Notes: generated by a model not told the origin, from the letters alone. Shown: positions 8,999-17,625, counted from the first letter of the stretch. The stretch: DNA of 64,000 bases from Prosthecobacter gellanilyticus (GCF_007992435.1 NZ_BKAG01000003.1:186001-250000); one strand, 5' to 3'. Made by a program: numbers and translations.

Positions 8999-9538
8999 TC
9001 AGAGGAAGTGGTCCAGCAGACGGCTGGAAAGGATGCCATCGAGCTTCGCGTGGAGGTCACGCGCGACTTTGAGGCGCTTGCGGATGATCTTGATCTCGTC
9101 CGGATGCTGGGAGGCCGAGTGCTGGCCTGAGCCGGAGACTTCGGCATCCAGCGTGCGGGCGATCTGAGTGCCAGCCGAGCCGAGTTTTTGACGGATGCCA
9201 GGCAGCAAACCCTGCTTCACGATCACGCGGAAATCGGTCTGAGCCTCGTAGTAGTCACGGCGGTCACCTTCGACCGGGCGATGACACACCGCATGCCACT
9301 CCTCAAGCTGGCGGATGGTGGTGCTGGCGCTGGCCTTGCTGATGTCCAGGCGGGCGGCGATTTCCTCGAGGCTCAAGGGGCCTGGCTGCAAATAGAGCAG
9401 GGCAAACATGCGCCCGATGAGCCTGCCGAGGCCAAAAGCGTGGGTGGTGTTTCCGCCCGCATCAATGAAACGCCGCACTTCCCGCTCCCAGGAGGCGGGC
9501 TGAAGATCAGAACTTGGGCTGGGAGCGGCCTTGGGCAT
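8999..9538 (-). CDS. GbsR/MarR family winged-helix transcriptional regulator
   Basis: 179 residues. After a short disordered lead, HAFGLGRLIGRMFALLYLQPGPLSLEEIAARLDISKASASTTIRQLEEW is the winged helix seen in GbsR-like regulators. YYEAQTDFRVIVKQGL follows, then a helical C-terminal half. It is the first gene of the minus-strand polysaccharide run, 20 bp before cysC. A perfect palindrome covers part of its own start codon, which suggests autorepression and control of the genes behind it. A related regulator lies at 29199-29732. The family is clear; the effector is unknown. Confidence 0.85.
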   Translation of the reverse strand: MPKAAPSPSSDLQPASWEREVRRFIDAGGNTTHAFGLGRLIGRMFALLYLQPGPLSLEEIAARLDISKASASTTIRQLEEWHAVCHRPVEGDRRDYYEAQTDFRVIVKQGLLPGIRQKLGSAGTQIARTLDAEVSGSGQHSASQHPDEIKIIRKRLKVARDLHAKLDGILSSRLLDHFL

Positions 9539-9560
9539 CGTTCAGAAAAATCTGAACGAT
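9537..9560. promoter_or_regulatory. Palindromic operator at the start of the GbsR-type gene
   Basis: The half-site ATCGTTCAGA is followed by a 4-base AAAA spacer and then its exact reverse complement (10+4+10). The palindrome includes the first two bases of the regulator's ATG. Its core TTCAGA-N4-TCTGAA recurs at the start of the second GbsR-type gene (29736-29757). The position fits a repressor that blocks its own transcription or translation start. The remainder of the gap up to the acyltransferase gene at 9661 shows nothing else clear. Confidence 0.75.
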
Positions 9561-9660
9561 GATGGAGAGGCTGACATTTCTGGCAAGAGGCTTCGCTGGA
9601 AATGTCAGGTTTTCGTCTGCCTCTTTGGGAGTAGGCGCGCACCTCTTCAGGCCATGGCCC

Positions 9661-10719
9661 TCACGCCTGCCAGCGGCGGGACCATCTCAAAAGCGGGCGC
9701 TCGACCAGTGCCCAAAGCACGGCACATGCAGCGAGGGCCGCCAAGCAGGCACCTCCGGCCACGACGTAGCGCATGGCGAGGCTGTCCGGGGCCAGTTTGG
9801 AGCCCGCATTGATGAGGGCCAGGAGGACCATGGAGTGCCCGAGGTAGATGGAATACGAGGCATCTCCGAGCCAGCAGGCCCATTTGGGCCAAGGCTGGGA
9901 TTTCAGGCCCTGTTCCCACACGCCGGTAGCCAGGATAATGAGGGCAAAGGCGGCTCCCAGCAGCAGGCGCACCTGCAGCGGCTGGTCCATGCCCTTCACA
10001 TGATCATAGGCCCAGGCTCCGAGGCCCAGAAAAACGAGCGCCACAATGCTGACCCAGACGGGCGACCAGCGCCACTCATGCCGCCGCTGAAAACAGGCGC
10101 AGACCACGATGCCAAAGACGAACTCTACATTATGCGCATCACAGATCAGGCGTGGCAGATCGTAGAGCTTGGCGCCCATGAGATGGGTGGCGAAGATGGC
10201 CGCCATCCAGAGGCTGAGCAGCAGCAGAGCGCGGCGATATCCCAGAATCAAGGCGATCAGGAACAGCGCATAAAACAGTGCCTCATGCATGAGGGTCCAG
10301 GCAGCGGTGATGACGGGCATCATTCCCTCCGGTGCGGGAAGCAGCAGGTAGGAGGAGATGATGCGGGAGATCTCCGGAGGTGTGCCGCCACGCTGCCAGG
10401 CGACCAGTTCCAAGCCGAGCTTCACGGAAGTGAGGATGAAGAGCAGGGGATAGACCCGGAAGAAGCGGCGATACAGATAACGCGGTGCGAACTGCGGCTG
10501 GCCCAGCTCCGCCCCATGAATGAAGGTGATGATGAAGCCGCTGAGCACGAAGAAGAAGTCCACGCCGAGCTCGCCGAAATGGAAAAGACCGCCGAGCAGC
10601 ACCTGCTGGGTCTTCCGCTCTGTGAAGAGGCAGGCATGATACACCAGCACACCCAGCGCGGCGAGTCCGCGAAAGACTTGCAGGCTGGAGAGGTAGACAG
10701 GTTTCGATGCTTCCGCCAT
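9661..10719 (-). CDS. Acyltransferase 3 family membrane protein (OafA/YrhL-like)
   Basis: 352 residues with about ten hydrophobic segments. The opening YLSSLQVFRGLAALGVLVYHACLF contains the R-G-x-A and H of membrane acyltransferase 3 (PF01757). FFFVLSGFIITF is the second typical motif, and DASYSIYLGHSMV comes near the end. The family acetylates or otherwise acylates sugars of surface glycans using cytoplasmic acyl donors. Its place beside the polysaccharide genes suits glycan O-acylation, but it is separated from them by the GbsR promoter and may be its own unit. Confidence 0.88.
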   Translation of the reverse strand: MAEASKPVYLSSLQVFRGLAALGVLVYHACLFTERKTQQVLLGGLFHFGELGVDFFFVLSGFIITFIHGAELGQPQFAPRYLYRRFFRVYPLLFILTSVKLGLELVAWQRGGTPPEISRIISSYLLLPAPEGMMPVITAAWTLMHEALFYALFLIALILGYRRALLLLSLWMAAIFATHLMGAKLYDLPRLICDAHNVEFVFGIVVCACFQRRHEWRWSPVWVSIVALVFLGLGAWAYDHVKGMDQPLQVRLLLGAAFALIILATGVWEQGLKSQPWPKWACWLGDASYSIYLGHSMVLLALINAGSKLAPDSLAMRYVVAGGACLAALAACAVLWALVERPLLRWSRRWQA

Positions 10720-10833
10720 CAGGGCTGTCAGTAGTCGCTTTCATCGCACGCGCCATCTTTCTTTGGCCTTCAGGAGCTGCTCTGCGGTTTCAAGCGTTGA
10801 CTTGGCAGGAGCGCCCTTGAAGTGTCAGGCTCC

Positions 10834-12447
10834 ATGCCTGACCCCGTGCTCCCCCGGGATGTTTCCCGGTCTTCTGACCTGCCACTGTTTGTGGTGATCC
10901 TGCTCGTCACCTTCGCGGCGCTGTGGGTCTTTTGCAGCCAGACAGGGGTGCTGCAGTCCGACCTCGGCGGTGACCCAGATGAGGCCGCGCATGCGGTGAC
11001 GGCTCTCATGATCCGGGACTATGTGGTAGATGGGCTCGGTCAGGGCCAGATGCCGATGAAGTTCGCCAAGGACTACTATGAGCACTACCCGCGTGTGGCG
11101 TTGGGGCACTTCCCGCCCTTTTATTACCTTGTGGCCGGGCCGGTGCTGATGCTCCGTGATTCGCCCGAGGCGCTGTTTCTGCTGCAGGCCTTCCTGATGG
11201 CTGTGCTGGTGGCGCAGACCTGGCTGCTCGGGCGGCGGTTTCTGCCCTCCTGGCTGGCGGCGGTGGCGGCGATGCTGGGCTGCGCGCTGCCTCTCTCCCT
11301 CAAACTGGTGCAGCACATCATGTCAGACGTGCTGCTGGCGGTACTGTGCCTCTGGGCGGTGTTTGCCTGGGTGAGCTATCTGCGCGAACCGACGGTCAAG
11401 AAAGCACTGTGGTGGGGCTGCATCGCGGCAGCGGCGATCCTAACCAAAGGTTCGGGAATGCTGCTCTGTGTGCTGCCGCCGATGGCCACGCTGCTGACCG
11501 GGCAATGGCGGCTGATCAAGACGCCCTCGTGGTGGTGCGCCGCGCTGCCGGTGGGACTGCTCGCAGGTCCGTGGATGCTCTACTCCACAAAGATCTCGAA
11601 GGAAGGCATGACGGACAAGACCCCGGTGCAGTATGTGGTGGAGGCGATCCCGTACTATCTGAACTCGATGCCGCTGGTGTTTGGCTGGGGCCTCACGGTG
11701 CTGGGGATTTTTGGCATCCTGGTCAGCATCCGTAACGCGGTGCGCAACCGGGCCGTGACGGCCGAGGCGGCCACTCTCTGGGCCTTGATGGCCGGCACGA
11801 GCGCCATCCTGGTCCTGGTGCCGGTGGGCCTAACCACACGTTATCTTTTGACGCTGATGCCGGTGGTCATGCTCGCCGCGGCCTATGGTGCACAGCACGT
11901 GATGCGATTTTTGTCGTATCGCTCCCAGTTGATCGCGGGCACGGTCATTTTGCTGGTGGGTTTTTATCTGGTGGCGGCACTGCCGGAGAAGGAGGTGCAC
12001 GGGTTCGCGGAAGCGGCTCGTCTGGCAGGTCCTCCGACGGTGGGTGAGCCTGAGGAAAACTGGCTGATCAGTTCTGATCCGCGTGGCGAGGGTGCCGTGG
12101 TGGCCGCGGGGGCTTTTCAAAGCGATCTCCGGGCGCCATCGCATCTGCATGTGTATCGCGGCGGGCAGCAACTGGCCTCCAGTGACTGGATGGGCCGCGG
12201 CTACAAAACGGCGGCAGACACGCCGGAGGCCGTTTTACGTCTGCTGGATGACCGGAAAATCACCTGGGTCATGGTGGACCTCTCCGTCGCTGACAACCTC
12301 CGCCGGTCTCATGATCGTCTGCTGGAGCAGGCCATGAAGGGCGCGGGCGCGGCGTGGAAGCTGGTGCGCGAGCAGGAAGTGGTTCGTCGTCCAGGGCAGA
12401 AGGGGCAGTTGCTGGTGTATCAGCGCCAGTCGGGTGTGGCGCTGTGA
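10834..12447 (+). CDS. GT-C fold glycosyltransferase, GT39/ArnT-like integral membrane protein
   Basis: 537 residues from the ATG at 10834; a GTG 12 bases upstream is an alternative start. About eleven membrane segments follow a short N-tail. The first periplasmic loop has GGDPDEAAHAVTALMIRDYV, with the acidic residues expected of GT-C enzymes. HFPPFYYLVAGPVLML is typical of GT39/GT83-like enzymes. A soluble C-terminal part lies after about residue 390. It would transfer a sugar from a polyprenyl-phosphate donor on the outer face of the inner membrane. It is transcribed away from the acyltransferase gene; the shared gap of 10720-10833 holds their promoters. Confidence 0.82.
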   Translation: MPDPVLPRDVSRSSDLPLFVVILLVTFAALWVFCSQTGVLQSDLGGDPDEAAHAVTALMIRDYVVDGLGQGQMPMKFAKDYYEHYPRVALGHFPPFYYLVAGPVLMLRDSPEALFLLQAFLMAVLVAQTWLLGRRFLPSWLAAVAAMLGCALPLSLKLVQHIMSDVLLAVLCLWAVFAWVSYLREPTVKKALWWGCIAAAAILTKGSGMLLCVLPPMATLLTGQWRLIKTPSWWCAALPVGLLAGPWMLYSTKISKEGMTDKTPVQYVVEAIPYYLNSMPLVFGWGLTVLGIFGILVSIRNAVRNRAVTAEAATLWALMAGTSAILVLVPVGLTTRYLLTLMPVVMLAAAYGAQHVMRFLSYRSQLIAGTVILLVGFYLVAALPEKEVHGFAEAARLAGPPTVGEPEENWLISSDPRGEGAVVAAGAFQSDLRAPSHLHVYRGGQQLASSDWMGRGYKTAADTPEAVLRLLDDRKITWVMVDLSVADNLRRSHDRLLEQAMKGAGAAWKLVREQEVVRRPGQKGQLLVYQRQSGVAL

Positions 12448-12480
12448 GGGGAGTTTGTTCAAGCCGCTGACTCATGGGGC

Positions 12481-12562
12481 GCGCTTTCAGCGCTTGGTGC
12501 CGTGGCGGGCATGAGACCTGGGGCTTGACGCCCCAGGCTGGTATGGTGGGCGCCGTTGGCGC
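12481..12562. repeat. REP-like multi-hairpin intergenic element
   Basis: Three short hairpins lie in tandem. The first is GCGCT-TTC-AGCGC (12481-12493). The second has arms CCTGGGGC and GCCCCAGG around TTGAC (12517-12537). The third is GCGCC-GTT-GGCGC (12550-12562). The GTT loop also occurs in the element at 29809-30008. The rest of the gap, 12563-12745, has no gene; it contains CTACCC/GGGTAG arms near 12650 and further low-order repeats. Confidence 0.6.
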
Positions 12563-12745
12563 GCCAATCCGGCCAGAGGAGGGAAGTGTCGATGCGCCCC
12601 TCTCCTCCCGGTGCGAAACGCCAAGTTGCCTAACCAGGAATGGAACTACCCTGCCTGCATGTCCGGGTAGGGCATCCTGCAAAGCACCTCCGCTTTCAGC
12701 GCTTCCATTTTCGGAAATAGGTTTCGCGAGAGGCCCTAACAAAAA

Positions 12746-12813
12746 GCCCTTCCCGCAAATGAAAGGAAGGGCCTAAAAAGAAACTCCCGACCAGGAACAC
12801 TGGTCGGGAGTTT
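12746..12813 (-). terminator. Two tandem intrinsic terminators of the outer-membrane protein gene
   Basis: Read on the minus strand, the first hairpin has 13-bp arms (AAACTCCCGACCA and its complement, 12781-12813, 7-base loop) followed by CTTTTT. The second has arms GCCCTTCC/GGAAGGGC (12746-12772) followed by five T. Both lie directly after the stop codon of the gene at 12846-13721. Confidence 0.85.
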
Positions 12814-12845
12814 GGAATGAAGGAGTCAGATCAGACCCCGACAAA

Positions 12846-13721
12846 TTAGAAGGTCACGCCGAGCTTCACGCCGCCGAAGAACTCGCTGTCCTGGGCGTTC
12901 AGCTGATGACGAGCGCCGAGGGAGATGTTGTAAGCAACATAAGGGGTGAGGGTTGCCGTCTTGGTCAGCTTGATTGGAGCGGAGACGGAAGGGATGACGT
13001 GGCTGAAGCCGCTTGGGTGAGCGTTAGGATTCACACCGTCGGTGTAGTAGTTGAGAGCGTAACCTGTCTTGACGGCAGGAACGATGCTCAGCCATGGCGT
13101 GATTTCGATTGGCAGGTCTGCACCCACTTCGAAATACTGGCCACCGATGCGGAAGTCATAGAAGTAGCCACCGTAGAGGTTCACTGGACCCACGGAGGTT
13201 GCCATCGTCAGACCCACTTCGTCAGCGCCGGTAAGAGCGCCTTCGTCCTGGCCGGCGGAAGCGCCGAACACGGAACCAGAGAAGGTGTCGAAGAACTCAT
13301 AGTGAGTGTACACCAGACCGAACTTGGCGAAGCCAGCGTCGTAGGTCAGGGATGCGCTCAGGTCGAGCTCGGAGTAGTCGAAGTCACCCACGCCGTTGTT
13401 AAGGCCGGTGGTGTCAGGGACGGTGGTCTCAACCGTGGTGGTGTAGAGAGCGCCGAGGCCGAGGGACAGCTGCTCAGTCAGCGGGATGCTGATGTTCAGG
13501 CCGGTCCAGACGGTGTTGTCAGCGAAATACAGGCCACGGAAGTAGTAGCGTGTATCATAGCCGACTTCCAGGGTAGCACCCAGGGTGTCGAACAGAGCGT
13601 TGTTTTCGGGTTCTGGAGCCGGGGCGGGAGCCTTGGCGGAAGGGCCAGCGAACGCGTTCATGCTAGCGCAAGCAGCGAGAACGAGAGCCGACTTCGTGAT
13701 GACGGAGGTCATGCTTTTCAT
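12846..13721 (-). CDS. Putative outer-membrane beta-barrel protein
   Basis: 291 residues. The N-terminus MKSMTSVITKSALVLAACASMNAFA is a Sec signal peptide with cleavage near AFA. A short Pro/Ala linker is followed by alternating hydrophobic beta strands such as LEVGYDTRYYFRGLYFADNTVWTGLNI and LSLGLGALYTTTVE. The last residues, FFGGVKLGVTF, end in Phe as expected for a BamA-inserted barrel. The YDTRYYFRG region resembles conserved hypothetical outer-membrane proteins of the Gcw_chp type. It has a good sigma-70-like promoter and tandem terminators, so it is probably highly expressed. The cargo is unknown. Confidence 0.8.
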   Translation of the reverse strand: MKSMTSVITKSALVLAACASMNAFAGPSAKAPAPAPEPENNALFDTLGATLEVGYDTRYYFRGLYFADNTVWTGLNISIPLTEQLSLGLGALYTTTVETTVPDTTGLNNGVGDFDYSELDLSASLTYDAGFAKFGLVYTHYEFFDTFSGSVFGASAGQDEGALTGADEVGLTMATSVGPVNLYGGYFYDFRIGGQYFEVGADLPIEITPWLSIVPAVKTGYALNYYTDGVNPNAHPSGFSHVIPSVSAPIKLTKTATLTPYVAYNISLGARHQLNAQDSEFFGGVKLGVTF

Positions 13722-13792
13722 GTATTGATGGTCGATTTAGTTTTGTTGATGTGGATGGAGGTTGGTCCGGGAGACCTCCCACCGTATTCGCT

Positions 13793-13821
13793 TATTTAAG
13801 CACTCGGCGTGCCATTGCCAA
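13793..13821 (-). promoter_or_regulatory. Sigma-70-like promoter of the outer-membrane protein gene
   Basis: On the minus strand TTGGCA is followed by a 17-base spacer and TAAATA, close to the sigma-70 consensus. It lies about 70 bases before the start codon at 13721. The leader contains a GGGAG-AC-CTCCC hairpin near 13770. The region is clearly richer in A and T than the flanking genes. Confidence 0.65.
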
Positions 13822-13981
13822 GCATCTTTTTCTGAAAATTATTGAGTTGTTCACATTTTAGTTAAGCTAATAGAACTTTGTGACTCAACCTGTTAGGGCT
13901 CCCCCATCTTTCCCGAAGGGCGAAAACGGACCCAAAGCCCGCCCGTGAACCTTTTGAAAAGGTTCGTTTTCGAGAAAAACG

Positions 13982-14422
13982 CTATGCGACGATCTCGAAG
14001 ATGGCCTCCACTTCCACAGCGGCTCCCGTGGGCAGCTGGGCGAAACCGAGGGCGCTGCGGGCGTGGTAGCCGTCCCCATCCTTGCCAAAAATGGTGTGGA
14101 GGAGGTCAGAGCAGCCGTTGATGACAAGGTGCTGGTCACTGAACTCCAGGGTGGAGTTCACGCAGCCGAGCACTTTGATCACGCGGAGGCCATCCAGCGT
14201 GCCGTAGGTGTTCCAGACGGAGTTGAGGATCTTTTCGGCGCAGTTTCGCGCGGCCTGGTAACCCTGGTCCACGCTCACTCCGGCACCCAGCTTGCCCTTC
14301 AGATCACTGACGTGACCAGAGGTGATGAGCTGGTTTCCCGAGCGGATGCAGAGATTGAGATAACCAGGAGTTTGTTTGGCAAAGGTGATACCCTGGGCTT
14401 CGGCGTTCTTTTGGTAGGACAT
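13982..14422 (-). CDS. RidA family protein (YjgF/YER057c/UK114 type)
   Basis: 146 residues from the ATG at 14422 (MSYQKNAEAQGITF). A longer open frame upstream looks non-coding. The segments LITSGHVSD, RNCAEKILNSVWNTYGTLDGLRVIKVLGCVNST and HARSALGFAQLPTGAAVEVEAIFEI match the longer RidA-like subgroup with the conserved Arg of the binding pocket. RidA proteins hydrolyse reactive enamine/imine intermediates, but this subgroup is not well characterised. The gene stands alone; hairpins at 13940-13975 follow its stop codon. The gap 14423-14659 upstream has no other gene. Confidence 0.85.
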   Translation of the reverse strand: MSYQKNAEAQGITFAKQTPGYLNLCIRSGNQLITSGHVSDLKGKLGAGVSVDQGYQAARNCAEKILNSVWNTYGTLDGLRVIKVLGCVNSTLEFSDQHLVINGCSDLLHTIFGKDGDGYHARSALGFAQLPTGAAVEVEAIFEIVA

Positions 14423-14659
14423 GGTTTGGTAGGAGGGACTGAGGACTGCAAAAAACCCGGCAAAGGCTCCGGATCTAGTGATTCCTTCAGGAAGAAGGGC
14501 GATCGGGCCATCAGGGTGTCCAGATTTTGCCAGCTCTGGATGTGGCGGCAGGCATGAGATCAGGGGAAGAATGAATAGCCGGTTGGGGACTGCGTCAGAG
14601 TATTCAAGAAGCCGCACTGCGGCATTGAAGAATCGAAAAACCCTCAAACACCCTCCTTT

Positions 14660-15013
14660 ATGAAAAAGTTCATCACATTCCTGCTCGCCCTTGGCGTTGG
14701 TCTGTCCGTGATGGCTCCCGTCAGCAGCCAGGCACGCGATAGCGGCGCACAATACTGGAAACACTGCGAATATTGCGGAGGAGCGATCTACCGCCGTCAT
14801 ATCGTGATTGATCGCACCAGCCATGGCAAGGCCGTCAAATCCTGGCAAGTCCTCCCTCATCGATGCAATGCCTATTCTGGACCCGGCTACAGCTATCCGG
14901 CGTACGGCTATGGCTATCCCCGCGGTTACCAGCCCGGTTACCACCCCGGGCATCATCACCCAGGTTATGGCCGTGTGAGCGTTCCCGGCTTCCGCTTCAG
15001 CTTCGGTCGCTAA
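14660..15013 (+). CDS. Small secreted Cys/His/Tyr-rich protein, paralog of 17150-17482
   Basis: 117 residues. The signal peptide MKKFITFLLALGVGLSVMAPVSSQA is followed by HCEYCGGAIYRRHIVIDRTSHGKAV, a later HRC, and a Gly/Tyr/Pro/His-rich tail ending VPGFRFSFGR. The gene at 17150 has the same plan: CxxC followed by G-x-(I/V)-YR, a (V/I)V-x-(R) stretch, H-R-C, His/Gly-rich tail, and (V/F)PGFxFxFGR end. The two flank a heavy-metal P-type ATPase. The CxxC, HRC and His cluster could bind metal in the periplasm, which is inference. I do not recognise a named family. Confidence 0.75.
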   Translation: MKKFITFLLALGVGLSVMAPVSSQARDSGAQYWKHCEYCGGAIYRRHIVIDRTSHGKAVKSWQVLPHRCNAYSGPGYSYPAYGYGYPRGYQPGYHPGHHHPGYGRVSVPGFRFSFGR

Positions 15014-15049
15014 TACAAAGACTGGGTGTGAACTCTACACCCCTCCAGG

Positions 15050-15081
15050 ACCCGCCGGAGACGCTTCTCCGGCGGGTTTTT
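15050..15081. terminator. Terminator between the small secreted gene and the P-type ATPase gene
   Basis: Arms CCCGCCGGAGA and TCTCCGGCGGG surround a 4-base loop and are followed by TTTTT on the plus strand. It terminates the gene ending at 15013 and also sits just past the convergent ATPase stop at 15095. The same CCCGCCGGAGA stem is reused at 17521-17553. Confidence 0.85.
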
Positions 15082-15094
15082 CATGTTCATCGTC

Positions 15095-17044
15095 TTAGCG
15101 CAGCAGCCTGAGTGAATTGAGGATCACCAGGAGGGTCGCCCCGGTGTCCGCCAGGATGGCGAGCCACAAGCCGGCATGATCCGTGAAGGCGAGGATCAGG
15201 AAGAGTGCCTTCACCAGCAGGGCGAAGGAAATATTGAAGCGGATGATGCGCAGCGCACGACGGCCGACCTCGATGGCTTCGGCGACTTTCGTCAGGTCAT
15301 CCTGCATCAGCGTCATGTCCGAGGTCTCGATGGCGGTGTCACTGCCGATGCCCCCCATGGCGATACCCACGCTGGCGAGTGCCAGCGCGGGGGCGTCGTT
15401 CACACCATCGCCGATCATGCCGACATGTTGATGCTCCTGAAGCAGCCGCCGGAGATGTACGATCTTTTGTTCGGGCATGAGATCGCCGTGGGCTTCGTCG
15501 ATCCCTGCCTGCCGGGAAATGGCATCCACAGTGCGCTGGTTGTCACCGCTGAGCATCACCACTTTCTCCAGGCCTGCCTCATGCAGTCGTTTGAGCGCCT
15601 GGGGGACCTCGGGGCGCATGGTGTCGCCAATGCTGAGAATGCCCAGCGCTTTTCCCGCGCATCCCTGATGCGGCGTGTGACCGAGGATGGCGAGGGACTG
15701 GCCGGAATTTTCGATCTCGGCGAGCTTCGCCTCGATCTCGGGTGTGCAAACGCCGAGCTCATGAGCCAGCTTGTGATTGCCGATGAAGTGCGGATGACCC
15801 TCAATGACGGCACTGGCTCCACGACCGGTCAGAGACTGGTAGTCTTTTGCCTCTCCAAAGGAGATGCCTTTCGCCTGCGCTGCCTCCACCACGGCCTGGG
15901 CCAGCGGATGGGCGGAGTGGACATCCACGGCGGCGGCTTTGCGCAGGACCTCTTCTTCCGTCGCCGAACCTAAAGTGATGATGCCTGTCACCTTCGGACG
16001 GCCTTCGGTGATGGTGCCGGTTTTATCGACCGCCAGCGCGCGCAGCCTGCCGATTTCCTCCAGGTGCGCGCCGCCTTTGATGAGCACGCCGCGCCGCGCC
16101 AGTGCCGTGAGGCCGGAGACGATCGAAACCGGCGTGGCGATCACCAGCGCGCATGGACAGGCGATGACGAGCAGCACAAGCGCGCGGTAGATCCAGGCCT
16201 GCCATGCGGCGCCCATGAGCAGAGGCGGCAGCACGGCAACCAAAAGTGCGACCACGAACACCACGGGCGTGTAGATGCTGGCAAAGCGATCCACGAAACG
16301 CTGTGTGGGCGCCTTCTGATCCTCGGCTTCCTCCACCAGCTTGATGATGCGGGCGAGCGTGGAGTCTGAAGCGGCCCTGGTCACTTCCACGATGAGCGAG
16401 CTACCGCTATTGATGGTTCCGGCGAAGACGGCATCGCCCGCCTTCTTCTCCACGGGCACGGACTCACCAGTGATGGGGGCCTGGTTCACACTGGAGCTGC
16501 CTTCGAGCACTTTGCCATCCAGCGGGATGCGTTCACCACTGCGCACGCTGACGGCAGAACCTACTGCGATTTCAGTCACTGGCACTTCCTTGATCTGACC
16601 GCTGGTCTCGCGCAGCAGCGCCGTTTCAGGCGTGAGCTTCAGCAGAGAGGCAATGGCACGTCTCGCTCTGCCGACGCTCCAGGATTCGAGCAGCTCAGAT
16701 AATGCGAAGAGAAACACCACGGCCGCGCCTTCATTGCCCTCGCCGATGATCCATGCGCCCGCTACCGCCACGGTCATGAGCACATTCATGTCGAGCCGTC
16801 GTCTCTTGAGAGCGCCCCATGCGGCAGGCGCCACCAGCAATCCGCCTGCGAGAGTCGACAGCGCAAAGCATGTTGTTGCGATGAAGTCCGGTTTGAGGCC
16901 TAACCAATGAAGCGACATGCCAAGCGTGAGCAACGAGCCTGAGGCAATGACAAGGGCATTGCGCGGCAGTGGTGTGTCGTCATGCCCGTGCTCACAGGAA
17001 TGGCAGGAGCCGGATTCGGAGTCGTTGTGGTCTTCAGTGCTCAT
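15095..17044 (-). CDS. Heavy-metal translocating P1B-type ATPase (ZntA/CadA-like)
   Basis: 649 residues. The N-terminus has no ferredoxin-like HMA domain; it is a short His/Cys/Asp-rich tail (SCHSCEHGHDD). Eight membrane helices are expected. TGES is at 192-195, the ion-site CPC at 296-298, and the phosphorylation motif DKTGT near 340. The P1B-specific HP motif (SAHPLA) and GDGVNDAPALA follow. The motifs fit the Zn/Cd/Pb export group, though copper cannot be excluded without the helix 8 residues. It is divergent from the small secreted gene at 17150 and convergent with its paralog at 14660. The intergenic 17045-17149 would hold both promoters. Confidence 0.92.
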   Translation of the reverse strand: MSTEDHNDSESGSCHSCEHGHDDTPLPRNALVIASGSLLTLGMSLHWLGLKPDFIATTCFALSTLAGGLLVAPAAWGALKRRRLDMNVLMTVAVAGAWIIGEGNEGAAVVFLFALSELLESWSVGRARRAIASLLKLTPETALLRETSGQIKEVPVTEIAVGSAVSVRSGERIPLDGKVLEGSSSVNQAPITGESVPVEKKAGDAVFAGTINSGSSLIVEVTRAASDSTLARIIKLVEEAEDQKAPTQRFVDRFASIYTPVVFVVALLVAVLPPLLMGAAWQAWIYRALVLLVIACPCALVIATPVSIVSGLTALARRGVLIKGGAHLEEIGRLRALAVDKTGTITEGRPKVTGIITLGSATEEEVLRKAAAVDVHSAHPLAQAVVEAAQAKGISFGEAKDYQSLTGRGASAVIEGHPHFIGNHKLAHELGVCTPEIEAKLAEIENSGQSLAILGHTPHQGCAGKALGILSIGDTMRPEVPQALKRLHEAGLEKVVMLSGDNQRTVDAISRQAGIDEAHGDLMPEQKIVHLRRLLQEHQHVGMIGDGVNDAPALALASVGIAMGGIGSDTAIETSDMTLMQDDLTKVAEAIEVGRRALRIIRFNISFALLVKALFLILAFTDHAGLWLAILADTGATLLVILNSLRLLR

Positions 17045-17149
17045 GGAAAAATAAATGCAGGAAACTCGAATACCCGGAAGTGGTTCCCGTCTGAATGATC
17101 ACGCCGCTCATGCAGCGGCAACGAATCAAAACAAGCTACGCCCCCCATC

Positions 17150-17482
17150 ATGAAAAAGATCATCACCCTCCTCGCCGTCGCGGTCACCAGCCTGGCTGCT
17201 CTCACCCCTTCCACCACGCAGGCTTATGACGGCCATGGCCACGGCTATTCGAGCCGCAGCTTCTCTCACAACTGCCGCTCCTGCAGTGGCCCTGTTTATC
17301 GTGAGCGTGTCGTTGTCGGTCGTGACCGTCATGGCTGCCTGCAGTATGGTTACCGCACTGTGAGTCATCGTTGCATGCCAAGTCGCGGTCACGGTCATGA
17401 TCATCATGACCACGGCCACAGCCATCACGGCAGCAGTCGCGGCGGCAGCTTCCCTGGTTTCTTCTTCGGCTTTGGCCGGTAA
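17150..17482 (+). CDS. Small secreted His/Cys-rich protein, paralog of 14660-15013
   Basis: 110 residues. The signal peptide MKKIITLLAVAVTSLAALTPSTTQA precedes the mature chain. NCRSCSGPVYRERVVVGRDRHG aligns with the equivalent segment of the gene at 14660. A later HRC, then RGHGHDHHDHGHSHHG and the end FPGFFFGFGR follow. The His-rich stretch resembles zinc- or nickel-binding loops. It is transcribed divergently from the metal ATPase and lies near the RND metal-efflux genes, so a periplasmic metal buffer or sensor is plausible. No named family is recognised. Confidence 0.75.
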   Translation: MKKIITLLAVAVTSLAALTPSTTQAYDGHGHGYSSRSFSHNCRSCSGPVYRERVVVGRDRHGCLQYGYRTVSHRCMPSRGHGHDHHDHGHSHHGSSRGGSFPGFFFGFGR

Positions 17483-17520
17483 GATAAATCTCGCGTGGTG
17501 AGTCAGCTCTCACATCCATC

Positions 17521-17553
17521 AAAACCCGCCGGAGAACATCTCCGGCGGGTTTT
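17521..17553. terminator. Bidirectional terminator
   Basis: Perfect 15-bp arms, AAAACCCGCCGGAGA and its complement, surround an ACA loop. A run of T ends each strand. It separates the plus-strand small secreted gene from the minus-strand efflux run ending at 17626. Confidence 0.88.
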
Positions 17554-17625
17554 CTGTTTATGAGACTGGTTTCAAGGGCTTCCGAAACGGGGCCTGATCC
17601 TGACTGCGCGAAGCGCTGCCACGAC

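Noticed and set aside
9559-10734. 391-codon plus-strand open frame
   Set aside because: Antisense to the acyltransferase 3 gene; composition is His/Gln/Glu-rich as expected of a reversed membrane protein.
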